Shown here: positions 1 to 7,205 of the stretch, one piece after another
How positions within the stretch are numbered: the stretch's first letter is position 1
Layout of the letters: each line of letters begins with the position of its first letter
IMG/VR virus record: IMGVR_UViG_3300044684_000191
Span: 1 to 24,551 of that record
DNA from: a virus
DNA length: 24,551 bases
Direction: 5' to 3' (one strand)
The notes under the pieces: model-generated
What the model was told of the DNA's origin: nothing
Database searches by the model: none
What the model saw: the letters and a program-made list of their open reading frames with translations, nothing else
Translations under genes and position numbers: made by a program

Positions 1-68
1 ATGGCGGGCCTTGCGGCGAGCTGACGTGCCGGTGCTTTGATGCATTGCGCAATCACGGCTGGCCGCGG

Positions 69-82
69 CATTTTCGAAAATG
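69..82. repeat. 14-bp perfect palindrome at the attL border
   Basis: cattttcgaaaatg is its own reverse complement and straddles the first bases of the left repeat (identity with attR starts at 77). The corresponding place at attR reads cattgaaaaatg, so the palindrome exists only on the host side. It may be part of the original transcription end of the host tRNA gene, or chance. Confidence 0.5.
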
Positions 83-127
83 GTGCCCCCGATACGATTC
101 GAACGTACGACCTTCCCCTTAGGAGGG
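77..127. repeat. attL, 51-bp copy of the tRNA-Arg 3' part
   Basis: This stretch is identical to 24425-24475 and carries the complement of the CCA end, acceptor 3' strand, T arm, variable region and most of the anticodon arm of tRNA-Arg(CCT). Identity stops inside the 5' strand of the anticodon stem, where attL continues aga and attR continues gga. Because the integrase and the whole tRNA are at the other end, this copy is the displaced host 3' end, followed leftward by host DNA. The 99 bases between the repeat and the first gene show nothing recognisable apart from the ribosome binding site of that gene. Confidence 0.93.
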
Positions 128-226
128 AGAATGCCATTCGCATAAGAATGCGGGTTGTGGGCTATGCTGTGCCCGGACTGTGACCAATTGAATAATTGGC
201 AGCGAGCTTGTTCAAGGGGGAAGAGG

Positions 227-976
227 ATGCGCTTTGACGGCTTTCTGGCCCATTCGTCGTGGGCAATTTCATCGTTTTGGCCCGGCCCTTCTCCACTGCC
301 GGCGGCCCAGCCGGTAAATCCAAGCGACCATATCGCGTGGGTAGTAGGCATCTCGACCGTATTCGCGACTCTAGTAGGGCCGATCCTCGCAGTGCAGGCG
401 CAGAAGTGGATCGAGCGATTCAGGGAGCGCCGCCAGGGCAAGCTATGGGTGTTTTCCCAGTTAATGATGACGCGCCAGTACCGTCTTTCCCCGGAGCACG
501 TCCGAGCGCTCAATCTTATTGAACTGCAGTTCTATGGCCTTCGGTTTTTCGGATTTCGCCTACAAAGCAGTCGCGATAAAGCGGTCGTCGATGCGTGGCG
601 GGACTATCTAATCAAGCTCAACCCAAAGCCGGATGATATGTCGCTCGATTTGTGGATAAGCAAACACAATGAAAGCTTCTACGACCTATTGAAGGTCATG
701 GCCCGGGCAACGGGTTTCGATTTTAGTGATGCGGACCTTCAGACCGGCTCTTATTCGCCACAGATGCATACAAATGTCGAAATGGAATACGCAGCCATAA
801 GGCAGGCGCTGCTCAAGGTTGTGAACGGAGAAAGTAGTATCGGAATGCGCGTCGTCGAGTTCCCGAAACCAACCCCTGAGGCAGAAAAGCTGCGCGATGG
901 ACTGGTCAAAATTGCTGACGGTATTGAAAATATCGTCGGTAAAGCCGTCGAGGGCGCGGACAAAGCGGAAAACTAG
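227..976 (+). CDS. Membrane-anchored DUF6680-like accessory protein
   Basis: A protein of about 249 residues with one hydrophobic segment near the N-terminus (around residues 36-55, IAWVVGISTVFATLVGPILA) followed by a basic, mostly helical soluble part (KWIERFRERRQGKLW onward). This arrangement resembles DUF6680 proteins as I remember them; no biochemical role is known to me. I chose the ATG at 227 because a purine-rich AAGGGGGAAGAGG precedes it; an upstream ATG at 155 would add 24 unconvincing residues. It is the first gene inside attL, is more AT-rich than the phage core, and is convergent with the SRAP gene, the two stop codons sharing CTAG at 973-976. The position and membrane anchor suit a gene expressed by the lysogen, for example for superinfection exclusion, but that is inference. 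Confidence 0.75.
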   Translation: MRFDGFLAHSSWAISSFWPGPSPLPAAQPVNPSDHIAWVVGISTVFATLVGPILAVQAQKWIERFRERRQGKLWVFSQLMMTRQYRLSPEHVRALNLIELQFYGLRFFGFRLQSSRDKAVVDAWRDYLIKLNPKPDDMSLDLWISKHNESFYDLLKVMARATGFDFSDADLQTGSYSPQMHTNVEMEYAAIRQALLKVVNGESSIGMRVVEFPKPTPEAEKLRDGLVKIADGIENIVGKAVEGADKAEN

Positions 977-1971
977 ACCTCTTCGGACTCCCTCGATACC
1001 AGCTCGTACTGGTAGTAGGCGTCTACGGGATCGTCCAGGATCGCGTATGAGGCGGCGAGGTTGTGCGGATCCGGTTCGAGCCAAGCGTCCAGGTTCTCTG
1101 GCCGGATGGCGATGACGCAGCGATCGTGGCCAGCGGCGGCCACCTCCGGCGGCGGGTCTCGCGTGATGATGGCGAACGAATAGAAGCCGGCGCCATCCTC
1201 GTCGTGCTCTGGCTCGACGTAGCGCCACAGGCACGCCAGCATCAATTCCTGCTTCGGTTCCGGCTCGAACTGGATCTCCACGCTCTGCTCGCGCTCGCCG
1301 GGCACCAGGCCACGACCCTGCAGTCGATGGAGCGATACCGACTCGTAGAAGCGGCTGGCCACGACGATGCCGTGGTTGTAGCCGAACAGCTTCTTCCAGA
1401 CCGTCGACAGCTTGTCGCGCCGGGCGTTGTAAGTGCCCGGCCTTAACGCCTCTTCCTTGGCCGTCCAGCCGTAGAGCCGGCAGCGGTAGCGCATTGGGAC
1501 GATCATCCGCTCGCCGGTGCTGTGGTCGCGGATCAGGACCGGGCAGTACGAGCCTGGCCAGATGCGGCCCATGCCGTCGGCGTTGGCAGCCTTCCCCAGC
1601 TCGGCCAACTTGGCCTTGGCCGCGGCGATCTTATTGGTTGCGACCCGCTGGTCGGTCTCGGCCTTCTTGGTCGGCTTAGATGACGCCAGGACGGCCTGCG
1701 CCTTGGTCAGGCGCTCAGCCTGCTCGGCGATCTCCTGCTCGAGCGCCAGCGCCGCTGCGTGATCGGCCTCGGCGGCAATCGCCTTGAGCTCGGCCTCGCC
1801 GGCATTGCGCGGGTCGGCGAACGAATCACGCATCGACTTTGGCACCTTGCGCACCCAGTCGCCACTTTTCTTGCGCTCCCAGAACAGCTTCACATAGGCA
1901 CGCAGATCGAGCGTCCCGCCGAGGCGCTCGTACTTCTTGAAATCCGCGAATATCTGGGCCGAGTAGCACAT
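973..1971 (-). CDS. SOS-response-associated peptidase (SRAP, YedK/HMCES-like)
   Basis: SRAP proteins form a thiazolidine crosslink between their N-terminal cysteine and abasic sites in single-stranded DNA, shielding them during replication. The protein (332 aa) begins MCYS, giving Cys2 after methionine removal, and retains the other family landmarks: Asn182 in RPGTYNARRDKL, Glu210 in ASRFYES, and His282 in AGHDRC. Residues about 55-128 form an Ala/Glu/Lys-rich, probably coiled-coil insertion that short SRAPs lack, which explains the length compared with about 220 residues for YedK. The start follows a GGAG about 8 bases upstream. It stands alone on the minus strand between two plus-strand genes. 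Phage-borne SRAPs are known; a role in protecting phage or host DNA is likely but not shown here. Confidence 0.93.
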   Translation of the reverse strand: MCYSAQIFADFKKYERLGGTLDLRAYVKLFWERKKSGDWVRKVPKSMRDSFADPRNAGEAELKAIAAEADHAAALALEQEIAEQAERLTKAQAVLASSKPTKKAETDQRVATNKIAAAKAKLAELGKAANADGMGRIWPGSYCPVLIRDHSTGERMIVPMRYRCRLYGWTAKEEALRPGTYNARRDKLSTVWKKLFGYNHGIVVASRFYESVSLHRLQGRGLVPGEREQSVEIQFEPEPKQELMLACLWRYVEPEHDEDGAGFYSFAIITRDPPPEVAAAGHDRCVIAIRPENLDAWLEPDPHNLAASYAILDDPVDAYYQYELVSRESEEV

Positions 1972-1998
1972 GGCCGCGCTCCGGAAACCGGGAAGACC

Positions 1999-2505
1999 AT
2001 GATGCCACGGTCGCTCCCAGGGCGTGAGACGGGATCGGCCTACCCTTCCGTCATGGACTTTGAGCAGCGCACCACCATCCGACGAATCCTTGAAGCAGGC
2101 GTGCGCGGCGGTGACCCGACGCGGCCCGTTGAAATCGAATGGGAGCGGCTTTGGATCGAAGGCAATCTATACATGGACACTTGGCATGCGCGCCTGCGCC
2201 GGCCGGTGGTTTCGATTACCTTCGGCACCGTTCGGAAATTGGAACAAGGCGGATGGTCTGTGGCCATCTTCCCGAACGGCGGCGATGAAGGCCCAAACTT
2301 CTACGTGAGATATTGCAGTAGGGATCGCGCCGTCGAGCAGTTCGAACAGTGGACGCGCTTTAACTGGCGGCGCATACAACCGCAGCCGATGGGCCATAGC
2401 TGGGGAAAAGCCAAAGAGCGGCCGTCACGCGATACCCCTCCTCAACGTCCAGGCTGGGACGCATCGATCGATGAATTGGGGCGGTGGATCGCGCGCAACG
2501 GGTAG
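1999..2505 (+). CDS. Hypothetical protein, divergent from SRAP
   Basis: A protein of up to 168 residues that I do not recognise. It has a mixed composition typical of a real soluble protein, with many Trp and Arg residues, a central beta-rich part (RRPVVSITFGTVRKLEQGGW) and a polar, Pro/Arg-rich C-terminus. The start is uncertain: ATGs at 1999 and 2002 follow GGGAAG closely, whereas ATG 2053 (MDFEQRTTIRRILEAG) gives a 150-residue protein with a more natural N-terminus but no clear ribosome binding site. It starts 27 bp from the divergent SRAP start and ends 7 bp before the o-spanin end on the other strand, so it fills the space between accessory and lysis genes. Confidence 0.65.
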   Translation: MMPRSLPGRETGSAYPSVMDFEQRTTIRRILEAGVRGGDPTRPVEIEWERLWIEGNLYMDTWHARLRRPVVSITFGTVRKLEQGGWSVAIFPNGGDEGPNFYVRYCSRDRAVEQFEQWTRFNWRRIQPQPMGHSWGKAKERPSRDTPPQRPGWDASIDELGRWIARNG

Positions 2506-2512
2506 TCCCCGC

Positions 2513-2776
2513 TTACTGGCAGGCCTGGATCGCAGCGAGCAGTTCGCCCTCATATCCCTTTCGTTGAAGCCGTTCGCCACGCAACGCCGCCATCTGGTCC
2601 CAAATTGCGGCACCCAGCGGCAATGCGTCGACAGCCCATGCCGGCGCCTTCGGCAAAGTCACCTTGCACGACACGGCTACCGGTATTTTTACAGTAACGG
2701 GCACGGCCGGGCGGACCTGCTTTGTGCATCCAGCGCACGCGGCTATAGCGGACACCACCAGCACTAGTCGCTTCAT
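2513..2776 (-). CDS. o-spanin (Rz1-like outer-membrane lipoprotein)
   Basis: An 87-residue protein with a lipoprotein signal: MKRLVLVVSAIAACAGC, with a plausible lipobox IAAC at residues 11-14 (Cys17 is an alternative). The mature part is Pro/Val-rich (RPAVPVTVKIPVAVSCKVTLP), as usual for Rz1-type o-spanins that reach across the periplasm to an i-spanin and fuse the two membranes at lysis. The start at 2776 overlaps the stop of the upstream spanin gene in an ATGA arrangement. In-frame codons extend further upstream, but the signal peptide fixes the start. It is the last gene of the leftward structural operon. It is probably intact, but its partner seems to lack a membrane anchor. Confidence 0.8.
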   Translation of the reverse strand: MKRLVLVVSAIAACAGCTKQVRPAVPVTVKIPVAVSCKVTLPKAPAWAVDALPLGAAIWDQMAALRGERLQRKGYEGELLAAIQACQ

Positions 2777-2961
2777 TTCTCGCCCCTTTCCTGCCGCAAT
2801 TCTTCGTCGAACGCCTGCGACGCCGCGCGGCATTCGTCCTCGCCGAGCGGGCGGCTCGCTACGATGGCAGCGGCCTTCTGGTTGTAGGACTCGGCAGCAG
2901 CCGCAGCCGTGCGCTGAGCGACAATGGCAGCTTGCTCCTTCTGCTGCGCGCGCAACGCCAT
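2773..2961 (-). pseudogene. i-spanin (Rz-like) C-terminal remnant
   Basis: A 62-residue Ala/Gln/Glu-rich helical protein (ALRAQQKEQAAIVAQRTAAA) ending in GEDECRAASQAFDEELRQ, which resembles the periplasmic part of an i-spanin, and directly followed by the o-spanin with a 4-base overlap. A functional i-spanin needs an N-terminal transmembrane anchor; none is present. In the same frame spanin-like residues continue upstream of the only ATG (RRQNDAISD), through the stop codon of the next gene, and then the frame runs out within that gene's coding sequence. I read this as a gene that lost its 5' half in a deletion joining it to the tail gene upstream. The start shown is just the first available ATG. 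Confidence 0.65.
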
Positions 2962-2983
2962 GTCGCTAATTGCATCGTTCTGC

Positions 2984-3679
2984 CTACGCGTTGATCTGGG
3001 CGGCCACCTTCCCGACGGTCTGCGAGACCGGGCTATTGGGAAGAATGCCGCCCACCGTCGTCACGTTGAGCATCGTGTTGTCGGCCGCGGCGATCAGCGT
3101 CAGCACGCGGCTTTGTACCGCCTGGATGGGCTGCAGTACCGCGTTGATAGTCGACTGTGCCGCGTTGGCGAACGTCGAGACGCCGCTGATTGCCGTGTTC
3201 AGTGTGCCCAGCAACCCCGACAACGCTCCATCGCCGATCTGGCTGCCGAGACCGTTGGCCGTGTTCATGTCCTGCGTCAGCTGCGCATCGATGTCGGGCA
3301 CATCGCCGGCGACCGTCGGCGTGGCGTTGTCCTGCACGACCTCCAGGACGATTTCGTAGGGAATCCGATATTCGAACTCGTACCTCGCCACGAACCGCCG
3401 GATCACCACCAGGAAATTGAAGCTCGACCACGTCAGCGTCAGCGGCTGGCCAAGGATGCGCTGCGTGTTGAGGTATTGGGCGCGATCGACGGCCGTCGAT
3501 CCCATGAAGATGCCGGACCATTCGATCGGCGCATCATCACGTCCCATCGCGTCCACAACACGGGCACCGCCGACGAGCTTGTGGATCGTCAGCGCCTGCT
3601 CGCCGCCCCAGGGGATGACTTCGGGCACCTCGAAGGCCCCGAAGGTCATATCGCCAAGGGAAAGGGTCACAGTGCTCAT
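2984..3679 (-). CDS. Tail protein downstream of the tape measure, probably C-terminally truncated
   Basis: A 231-residue protein starting MSTVTLSLGDMTFGAFEVPE and containing EWSGIFMGSTAVDRAQYLN and a hydrophobic Ala/Thr/Val-rich second half (GLLGTLNTAISGVSTFANAA). This is the type of tail-tip or baseplate-adaptor protein found right after the tape measure in several phages; the exact role is unknown to me. It begins 8 bp after the tape measure ends. It stops at a TAG that lies within the spanin-like frame described for 2773-2961, suggesting that the true C-terminus and the following baseplate, fibre, holin and endolysin genes were deleted. Family relatives are longer as far as I remember; I cannot measure by how much here. 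Confidence 0.72.
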   Translation of the reverse strand: MSTVTLSLGDMTFGAFEVPEVIPWGGEQALTIHKLVGGARVVDAMGRDDAPIEWSGIFMGSTAVDRAQYLNTQRILGQPLTLTWSSFNFLVVIRRFVARYEFEYRIPYEIVLEVVQDNATPTVAGDVPDIDAQLTQDMNTANGLGSQIGDGALSGLLGTLNTAISGVSTFANAAQSTINAVLQPIQAVQSRVLTLIAAADNTMLNVTTVGGILPNSPVSQTVGKVAAQINA

Positions 3680-3687
3680 GGGGTTCC

Positions 3688-6027
3688 TTAGCCGTTACCG
3701 CCGACGAATCCGATGGGGCCGGGCATCATCGAGCCATCGAACGACGACATGCCGGTCTGCGGTCGCATCGCTTCACGCGTCTGGTGCTGCGTAACGGCGC
3801 GGCCGACTTCGCGCTTGTCGAGGTAGACCTTCGAATGGACCTGGATGGCGTGGCCCGCATTTCCCGTGTAGTTCGACGCGAGGTGCGCCTTCCACTTTGC
3901 GTTGTTGGCGATCGCTTCCTTGGCGTCTTTGTTGCCGAAAAACGCTAGCGTGTGCGCCTCTGCACTGCCGAGCCAGTCTCCGAACTTCGTACCGGAAACG
4001 TAGTGATCGCTGATGTACTTACCAGCAGCAGATCCCGCTTTCCATGCAAGCATTGCAGCAACCACTGCGGCCATTGCTGGGGCTAGAGCCGTCAGACCGG
4101 TTGAAACACCGGCGAGGCCAGCGGCCAGACCGCCGCCAGCAGTGATTGCGCCGCTGATCAACGTAAAGGCGCCGCCAACTGAAACGACAGCACCTGACAC
4201 CATCGCCAGCGTTCCGATGCCCGCGAAAAGCACCAGAAGGCCTTTGGTGAGGGTCGAGTGCCGTCCGATCCACGCAGCGGCCTGCGCAAGGTGCGGATTC
4301 AGCCACTGCAGACCACGGATGAGCATCGGCAAAATTTGCGTGCCCAGCGCGATCTGCAGGTTTTGCATCTGCTTGTGATAATTCAGCAGCTGGCCCTGGT
4401 AGGTCCCCTTTGCAACATTGACCGACGCGTCGATGCCTAGCGTCTTGTTCTGCGCTTCGACGGAATGCTTGATGTTTTCCATCTGCCGATCGATCAGGCT
4501 GAACAGCATTCCTCCTGTGCGGCCAAAGATCAGCGTGTTTTCGCGTGCGCGGTCTTCCGTGGAGTCGAGATGCATCCGCTGATACATCGGCAGGATGTTC
4601 TTCTCGTAGAACGCCACGGGGTCCGAGGAAAAAGTCTGCATGTCCCGCAGTGGGTTGCCATTGAACCGCTTGATGCCGCCCTGCGAGTTCCACACGATCC
4701 GGGAGGCATCCCAAATACCGTTGTCTGCGAGAAGGTGCGCGACCTGGTTGGGAAGGCGCACGCCTCCAACCAGTCGGTTGTAAGACGTCATCCAAGCGTT
4801 GCCAGCAGTGCTTCCCTTCAACTCGCCAATGACCGGTTCCAGCTCTCCAAAAAGGGCCTTGTTGCTGAGCCCTTGGGCTGCGACACCGCCGCGTGCCATG
4901 AACTGGCGCAACTGCTCCCAGTTGACGTTGCCTCCGGAACTGCGGATCGCCTTCCAGCCAGCTTCGGCAATGCCATTGAAAGCAGCTGGGCTATTCAGGC
5001 CGCCGCGCATTTCAATGAAACGCAGCATCGCCAAGCTTTGCGTGTGCAGCCGGGATTGGGACTCTTCGTCCAGGCCCGACGTCGCAAATGCGATCTTGGC
5101 CAGCATTGGCGCCGCCAACTTCGCGCCTCTCAGAGCCTCCGATCCCTGCAGGCCCGACTCACGAAAGACGCCCTGCGCCTCCGCCATGTAGTTGACGGCA
5201 TCCGTCATCGACGTGCCGACGATCTTCATGCTTCGCGCGAATTTGATCGCGTCAGCGTTGAGCCGATCTCCGAGGCCGAAGAGTTGGAAGCGCGCCACTG
5301 CGGACTGGTATCGGGCAGCTTCGTCGATTGGAGCCTGGAGCATGCCGAGCTCAACCTCGCCGCCACGGGCCAGCATCGCCCCGCCCATCATTCGGCCAAA
5401 GGCGTTGTAGTTGAACCCGCCACCGTTGCTACCACCACCGCCGTTCCCGCGGCCGCCACCGAAACCGAATGGCCAGCCGGCGGCCCGAACGGCACCGCCG
5501 CCGCGGTAAGGGAAGCCGCCAGCGGTAGAAGGGGACGGCGGGACTATCGAACCGCCGCCTCTGCCGCCAGCCATGCTCAGGAGCGCCCCCGAAGGCGCGC
5601 CGAGGAGGCGAACGGGTGGCGCGCCCAGACGCGCGGACGCGGAGCCGGGCAGCGCTTGATTGGGATAACCCCGGAACCGAATCTGGTCCTCCTGCTGCAT
5701 CCGCCCCAGGGCGGCGGCCATGACCATATTCGACGCTGAGATCGATGCAGGGGACGCTCCCCCACCGGCTCCGCTTGTGGCGCCACGTGCAGAGCGTGCT
5801 GCCCGGGCGTATCCTTCGGCCTCACGGCGAGCGTTCCGGAAGTCCTGCGCGGCGCTGCTCGCCCAGCTCGTTTTGCGGCTGAGTTCTTCGTTTACTTCGC
5901 GCAGAACCTTCAGGAAGGAGGACGCTTCGGCCTGAGCTTTCGCGAATTGAGCTGCAATTTTGAGGATGTTTCCACGAGTGCCGTCAGCGACGGCAATGCG
6001 TACGCCGATTTTGTAGGCTTCAAACAT
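3688..6027 (-). CDS. Tail tape measure protein
   Basis: At 779 residues this is the largest gene of the window. It starts with a helical, Ala/Glu/Arg-rich region (about 1-85), then a Gly/Pro/Ser-rich low-complexity stretch (about 85-205, with GGGRGNGGGGSNGGG), a long helical middle, and a hydrophobic Gly/Ala-rich segment at about 595-660 (GLLVLFAGIGTLAMVSGAVV), a pattern typical of tape measures, which set tail length and help DNA entry. By the usual rule of about 0.15 nm per residue it would give a tail near 115 nm. Its position after the chaperone genes agrees. The gene is open throughout. Two plus-strand accessory genes start only 18 bp from its start codon, separating it from the preceding tail gene. 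Confidence 0.92.
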   Translation of the reverse strand: MFEAYKIGVRIAVADGTRGNILKIAAQFAKAQAEASSFLKVLREVNEELSRKTSWASSAAQDFRNARREAEGYARAARSARGATSGAGGGASPASISASNMVMAAALGRMQQEDQIRFRGYPNQALPGSASARLGAPPVRLLGAPSGALLSMAGGRGGGSIVPPSPSTAGGFPYRGGGAVRAAGWPFGFGGGRGNGGGGSNGGGFNYNAFGRMMGGAMLARGGEVELGMLQAPIDEAARYQSAVARFQLFGLGDRLNADAIKFARSMKIVGTSMTDAVNYMAEAQGVFRESGLQGSEALRGAKLAAPMLAKIAFATSGLDEESQSRLHTQSLAMLRFIEMRGGLNSPAAFNGIAEAGWKAIRSSGGNVNWEQLRQFMARGGVAAQGLSNKALFGELEPVIGELKGSTAGNAWMTSYNRLVGGVRLPNQVAHLLADNGIWDASRIVWNSQGGIKRFNGNPLRDMQTFSSDPVAFYEKNILPMYQRMHLDSTEDRARENTLIFGRTGGMLFSLIDRQMENIKHSVEAQNKTLGIDASVNVAKGTYQGQLLNYHKQMQNLQIALGTQILPMLIRGLQWLNPHLAQAAAWIGRHSTLTKGLLVLFAGIGTLAMVSGAVVSVGGAFTLISGAITAGGGLAAGLAGVSTGLTALAPAMAAVVAAMLAWKAGSAAGKYISDHYVSGTKFGDWLGSAEAHTLAFFGNKDAKEAIANNAKWKAHLASNYTGNAGHAIQVHSKVYLDKREVGRAVTQHQTREAMRPQTGMSSFDGSMMPGPIGFVGGNG

Positions 6028-6045
6028 GGATCACAGGTTCCCGTA

Positions 6046-6444
6046 ATGACCAACCGAATTGCCACGCTGAAAGGATCGGTCGTAATTGCAGTCGTCGCAC
6101 TGGTAGGCGCCTGGTGGATGTGGAGTCCGCGAGCTGCACCGGCGCAGCCTAAGAGCGTCGTGACGGTGACATGGGATGAATTGGTCGCCGAGCAGAATCA
6201 GAACGCTTTGGCGTTTTCGGCGAAGTACAAGGACAGCGATTTCCGCCTTACCGGAAACGTCGTCAGCGTCGCGGGGTCAAACAGCTTCCCTGATGTGGAG
6301 CTCGCATCGCCGAGAGGTACTCAGTTTGACGCCAACTTCGATTCGAAATCGGCAGATGCCATCGCTAAGCTGAAGCCAGGCGACACCATCCAGATCACCT
6401 GCAGTTCAACGAACGGTCTGGCGATGCAAGAGTGCGTGCTATGA
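6046..6444 (+). CDS. Membrane-anchored OB-fold (tRNA_anti-like) accessory protein
   Basis: A 132-residue protein with an N-terminal hydrophobic anchor (about residues 8-25, GSVVIAVVALVGAWWMW) followed by a periplasmic-looking domain that resembles small OB-fold (tRNA_anti-like) proteins: WDELVAEQNQNALAFSAKYK, then DFRLTGNVVSV and KLKPGDTIQITCSS. ATG 6046 is chosen because upstream codons would overlap the tape-measure start and add a non-hydrophobic leader. It is encoded opposite to the surrounding tail genes and overlaps the next gene by ATGA, so the two form a self-contained insertion (moron). Function is unknown; membrane morons often alter the envelope or exclude other phages, which is inference here. 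Confidence 0.78.
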   Translation: MTNRIATLKGSVVIAVVALVGAWWMWSPRAAPAQPKSVVTVTWDELVAEQNQNALAFSAKYKDSDFRLTGNVVSVAGSNSFPDVELASPRGTQFDANFDSKSADAIAKLKPGDTIQITCSSTNGLAMQECVL

Positions 6445-6728
6445 GCGTGCCGCTTCGGATGCGGGTCCAAGACTGGCTCGCTGATCACTTCCGCTTCGTG
6501 CAGTACTCCGTGCCGCGGAGAAAGCCAGTCAACGATATCCCGGCCACTGACTACCGTCGCCTTGCCCGCGACCTGGCGGTCGGCTGTGCGCAGATCCTGC
6601 TCTGGCTGACGATTGCCATCAGTGCGATTTACCGTATGCGCAAACAACCAGGCGCGGCCGTCGCTGCCTTGCTGCTCGTCTACTTCGCGTCGCTTGGTGC
6701 CGGAAAGGTGTTCTCATTCCTCATCTGA
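6441..6728 (+). CDS. Small two-helix membrane protein, moron partner
   Basis: A 95-residue protein with a basic N-terminal half (RMRVQDWLADHFRF, PRRKPVNDIPATDYRRLARD) and two hydrophobic segments at roughly 47-64 (LAVGCAQILLWLTIAISAIY) and 73-93 (AAVAALLLVYFASLGAGKVF) with a short basic loop between them. ATG 6441 overlaps the stop of the OB-fold gene, implying coupled translation and a joint membrane role. Its 3' end overlaps the end of the convergent tail gene by 15 bp. I do not recognise a family. Confidence 0.72.
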   Translation: MSVPLRMRVQDWLADHFRFVQYSVPRRKPVNDIPATDYRRLARDLAVGCAQILLWLTIAISAIYRMRKQPGAAVAALLLVYFASLGAGKVFSFLI

Positions 6729-7205
6729 GGTGTGCTCAATGCCGATCGGCAACACAACGCCACCCATCCAGGCAATCGCATAGGCCTCGGCCAAGTCCCT
6801 GACGACAAGCTCTTCGTTGGTGAGGGCCGCAGGGCCCATCACCGGTCGCGGCGGAATATGCTCGGTTCCGACCTCCTGCCAGTAAAGGATGTCGCTGTCG
6901 CTCGCAACTACGCCTTCCATGTCCTGAATCTGGCTTTCGATGGAATCGCGTGTCTCACCGCTACGAAGCAGCGGATCATTTTCAGCATAGCCTTCGCGCA
7001 CTCGGTCTTGCTTTGTCGCGTCAGCCAATTCGGCCCATGCGGGGAACTGACCAACCCCATCCTGGTACGTGCCGATGCTTTCCTTGGCCGCCGTCTCGAT
7101 GCGCTTGAGGCCCTTTTCTAAACCGCGGTGCACGGCCACCTTTGTAACCGGTTCCATGGCGAGCATGAACGCCGCGAACTCGCCGAAATCGTTAAATTCG
7201 CGCAT
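6714..7205 (-). CDS. HK97 gp10-like / tail completion or minor tail protein
   Basis: A 163-residue protein with an N-terminal helical region (VTKVAVHRGLEKGLKRIETAAKE split over residues about 20-42) and, near the C-terminus, the pattern YWQEVGTEHIPPRPVMGPA. That pattern is characteristic of HK97 gp10-like and virion-morphogenesis proteins, which usually read as ..fGt..mpaRPfl.pa. These proteins act in tail completion or joining. Its ATG overlaps the stop of the frameshifted chaperone as TGATG, so its translation is likely coupled to the -1 frame. It lies between chaperone and tape measure in the tail block. Confidence 0.75.
   Translation of the reverse strand: MREFNDFGEFAAFMLAMEPVTKVAVHRGLEKGLKRIETAAKESIGTYQDGVGQFPAWAELADATKQDRVREGYAENDPLLRSGETRDSIESQIQDMEGVVASDSDILYWQEVGTEHIPPRPVMGPAALTNEELVVRDLAEAYAIAWMGGVVLPIGIEHTSDEE

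Noticed and set aside
1-76. Short open frame at the very start of the window (ATG at 1 to TGA at 24)
   Set aside because: Eight codons only at the window edge on the host side; nothing supports a gene.
4465-5739. A 424-codon plus-strand frame over the tape measure gene
   Set aside because: Antisense shadow of a coding gene; its composition follows the codon pattern of the other strand and no family is recognisable.
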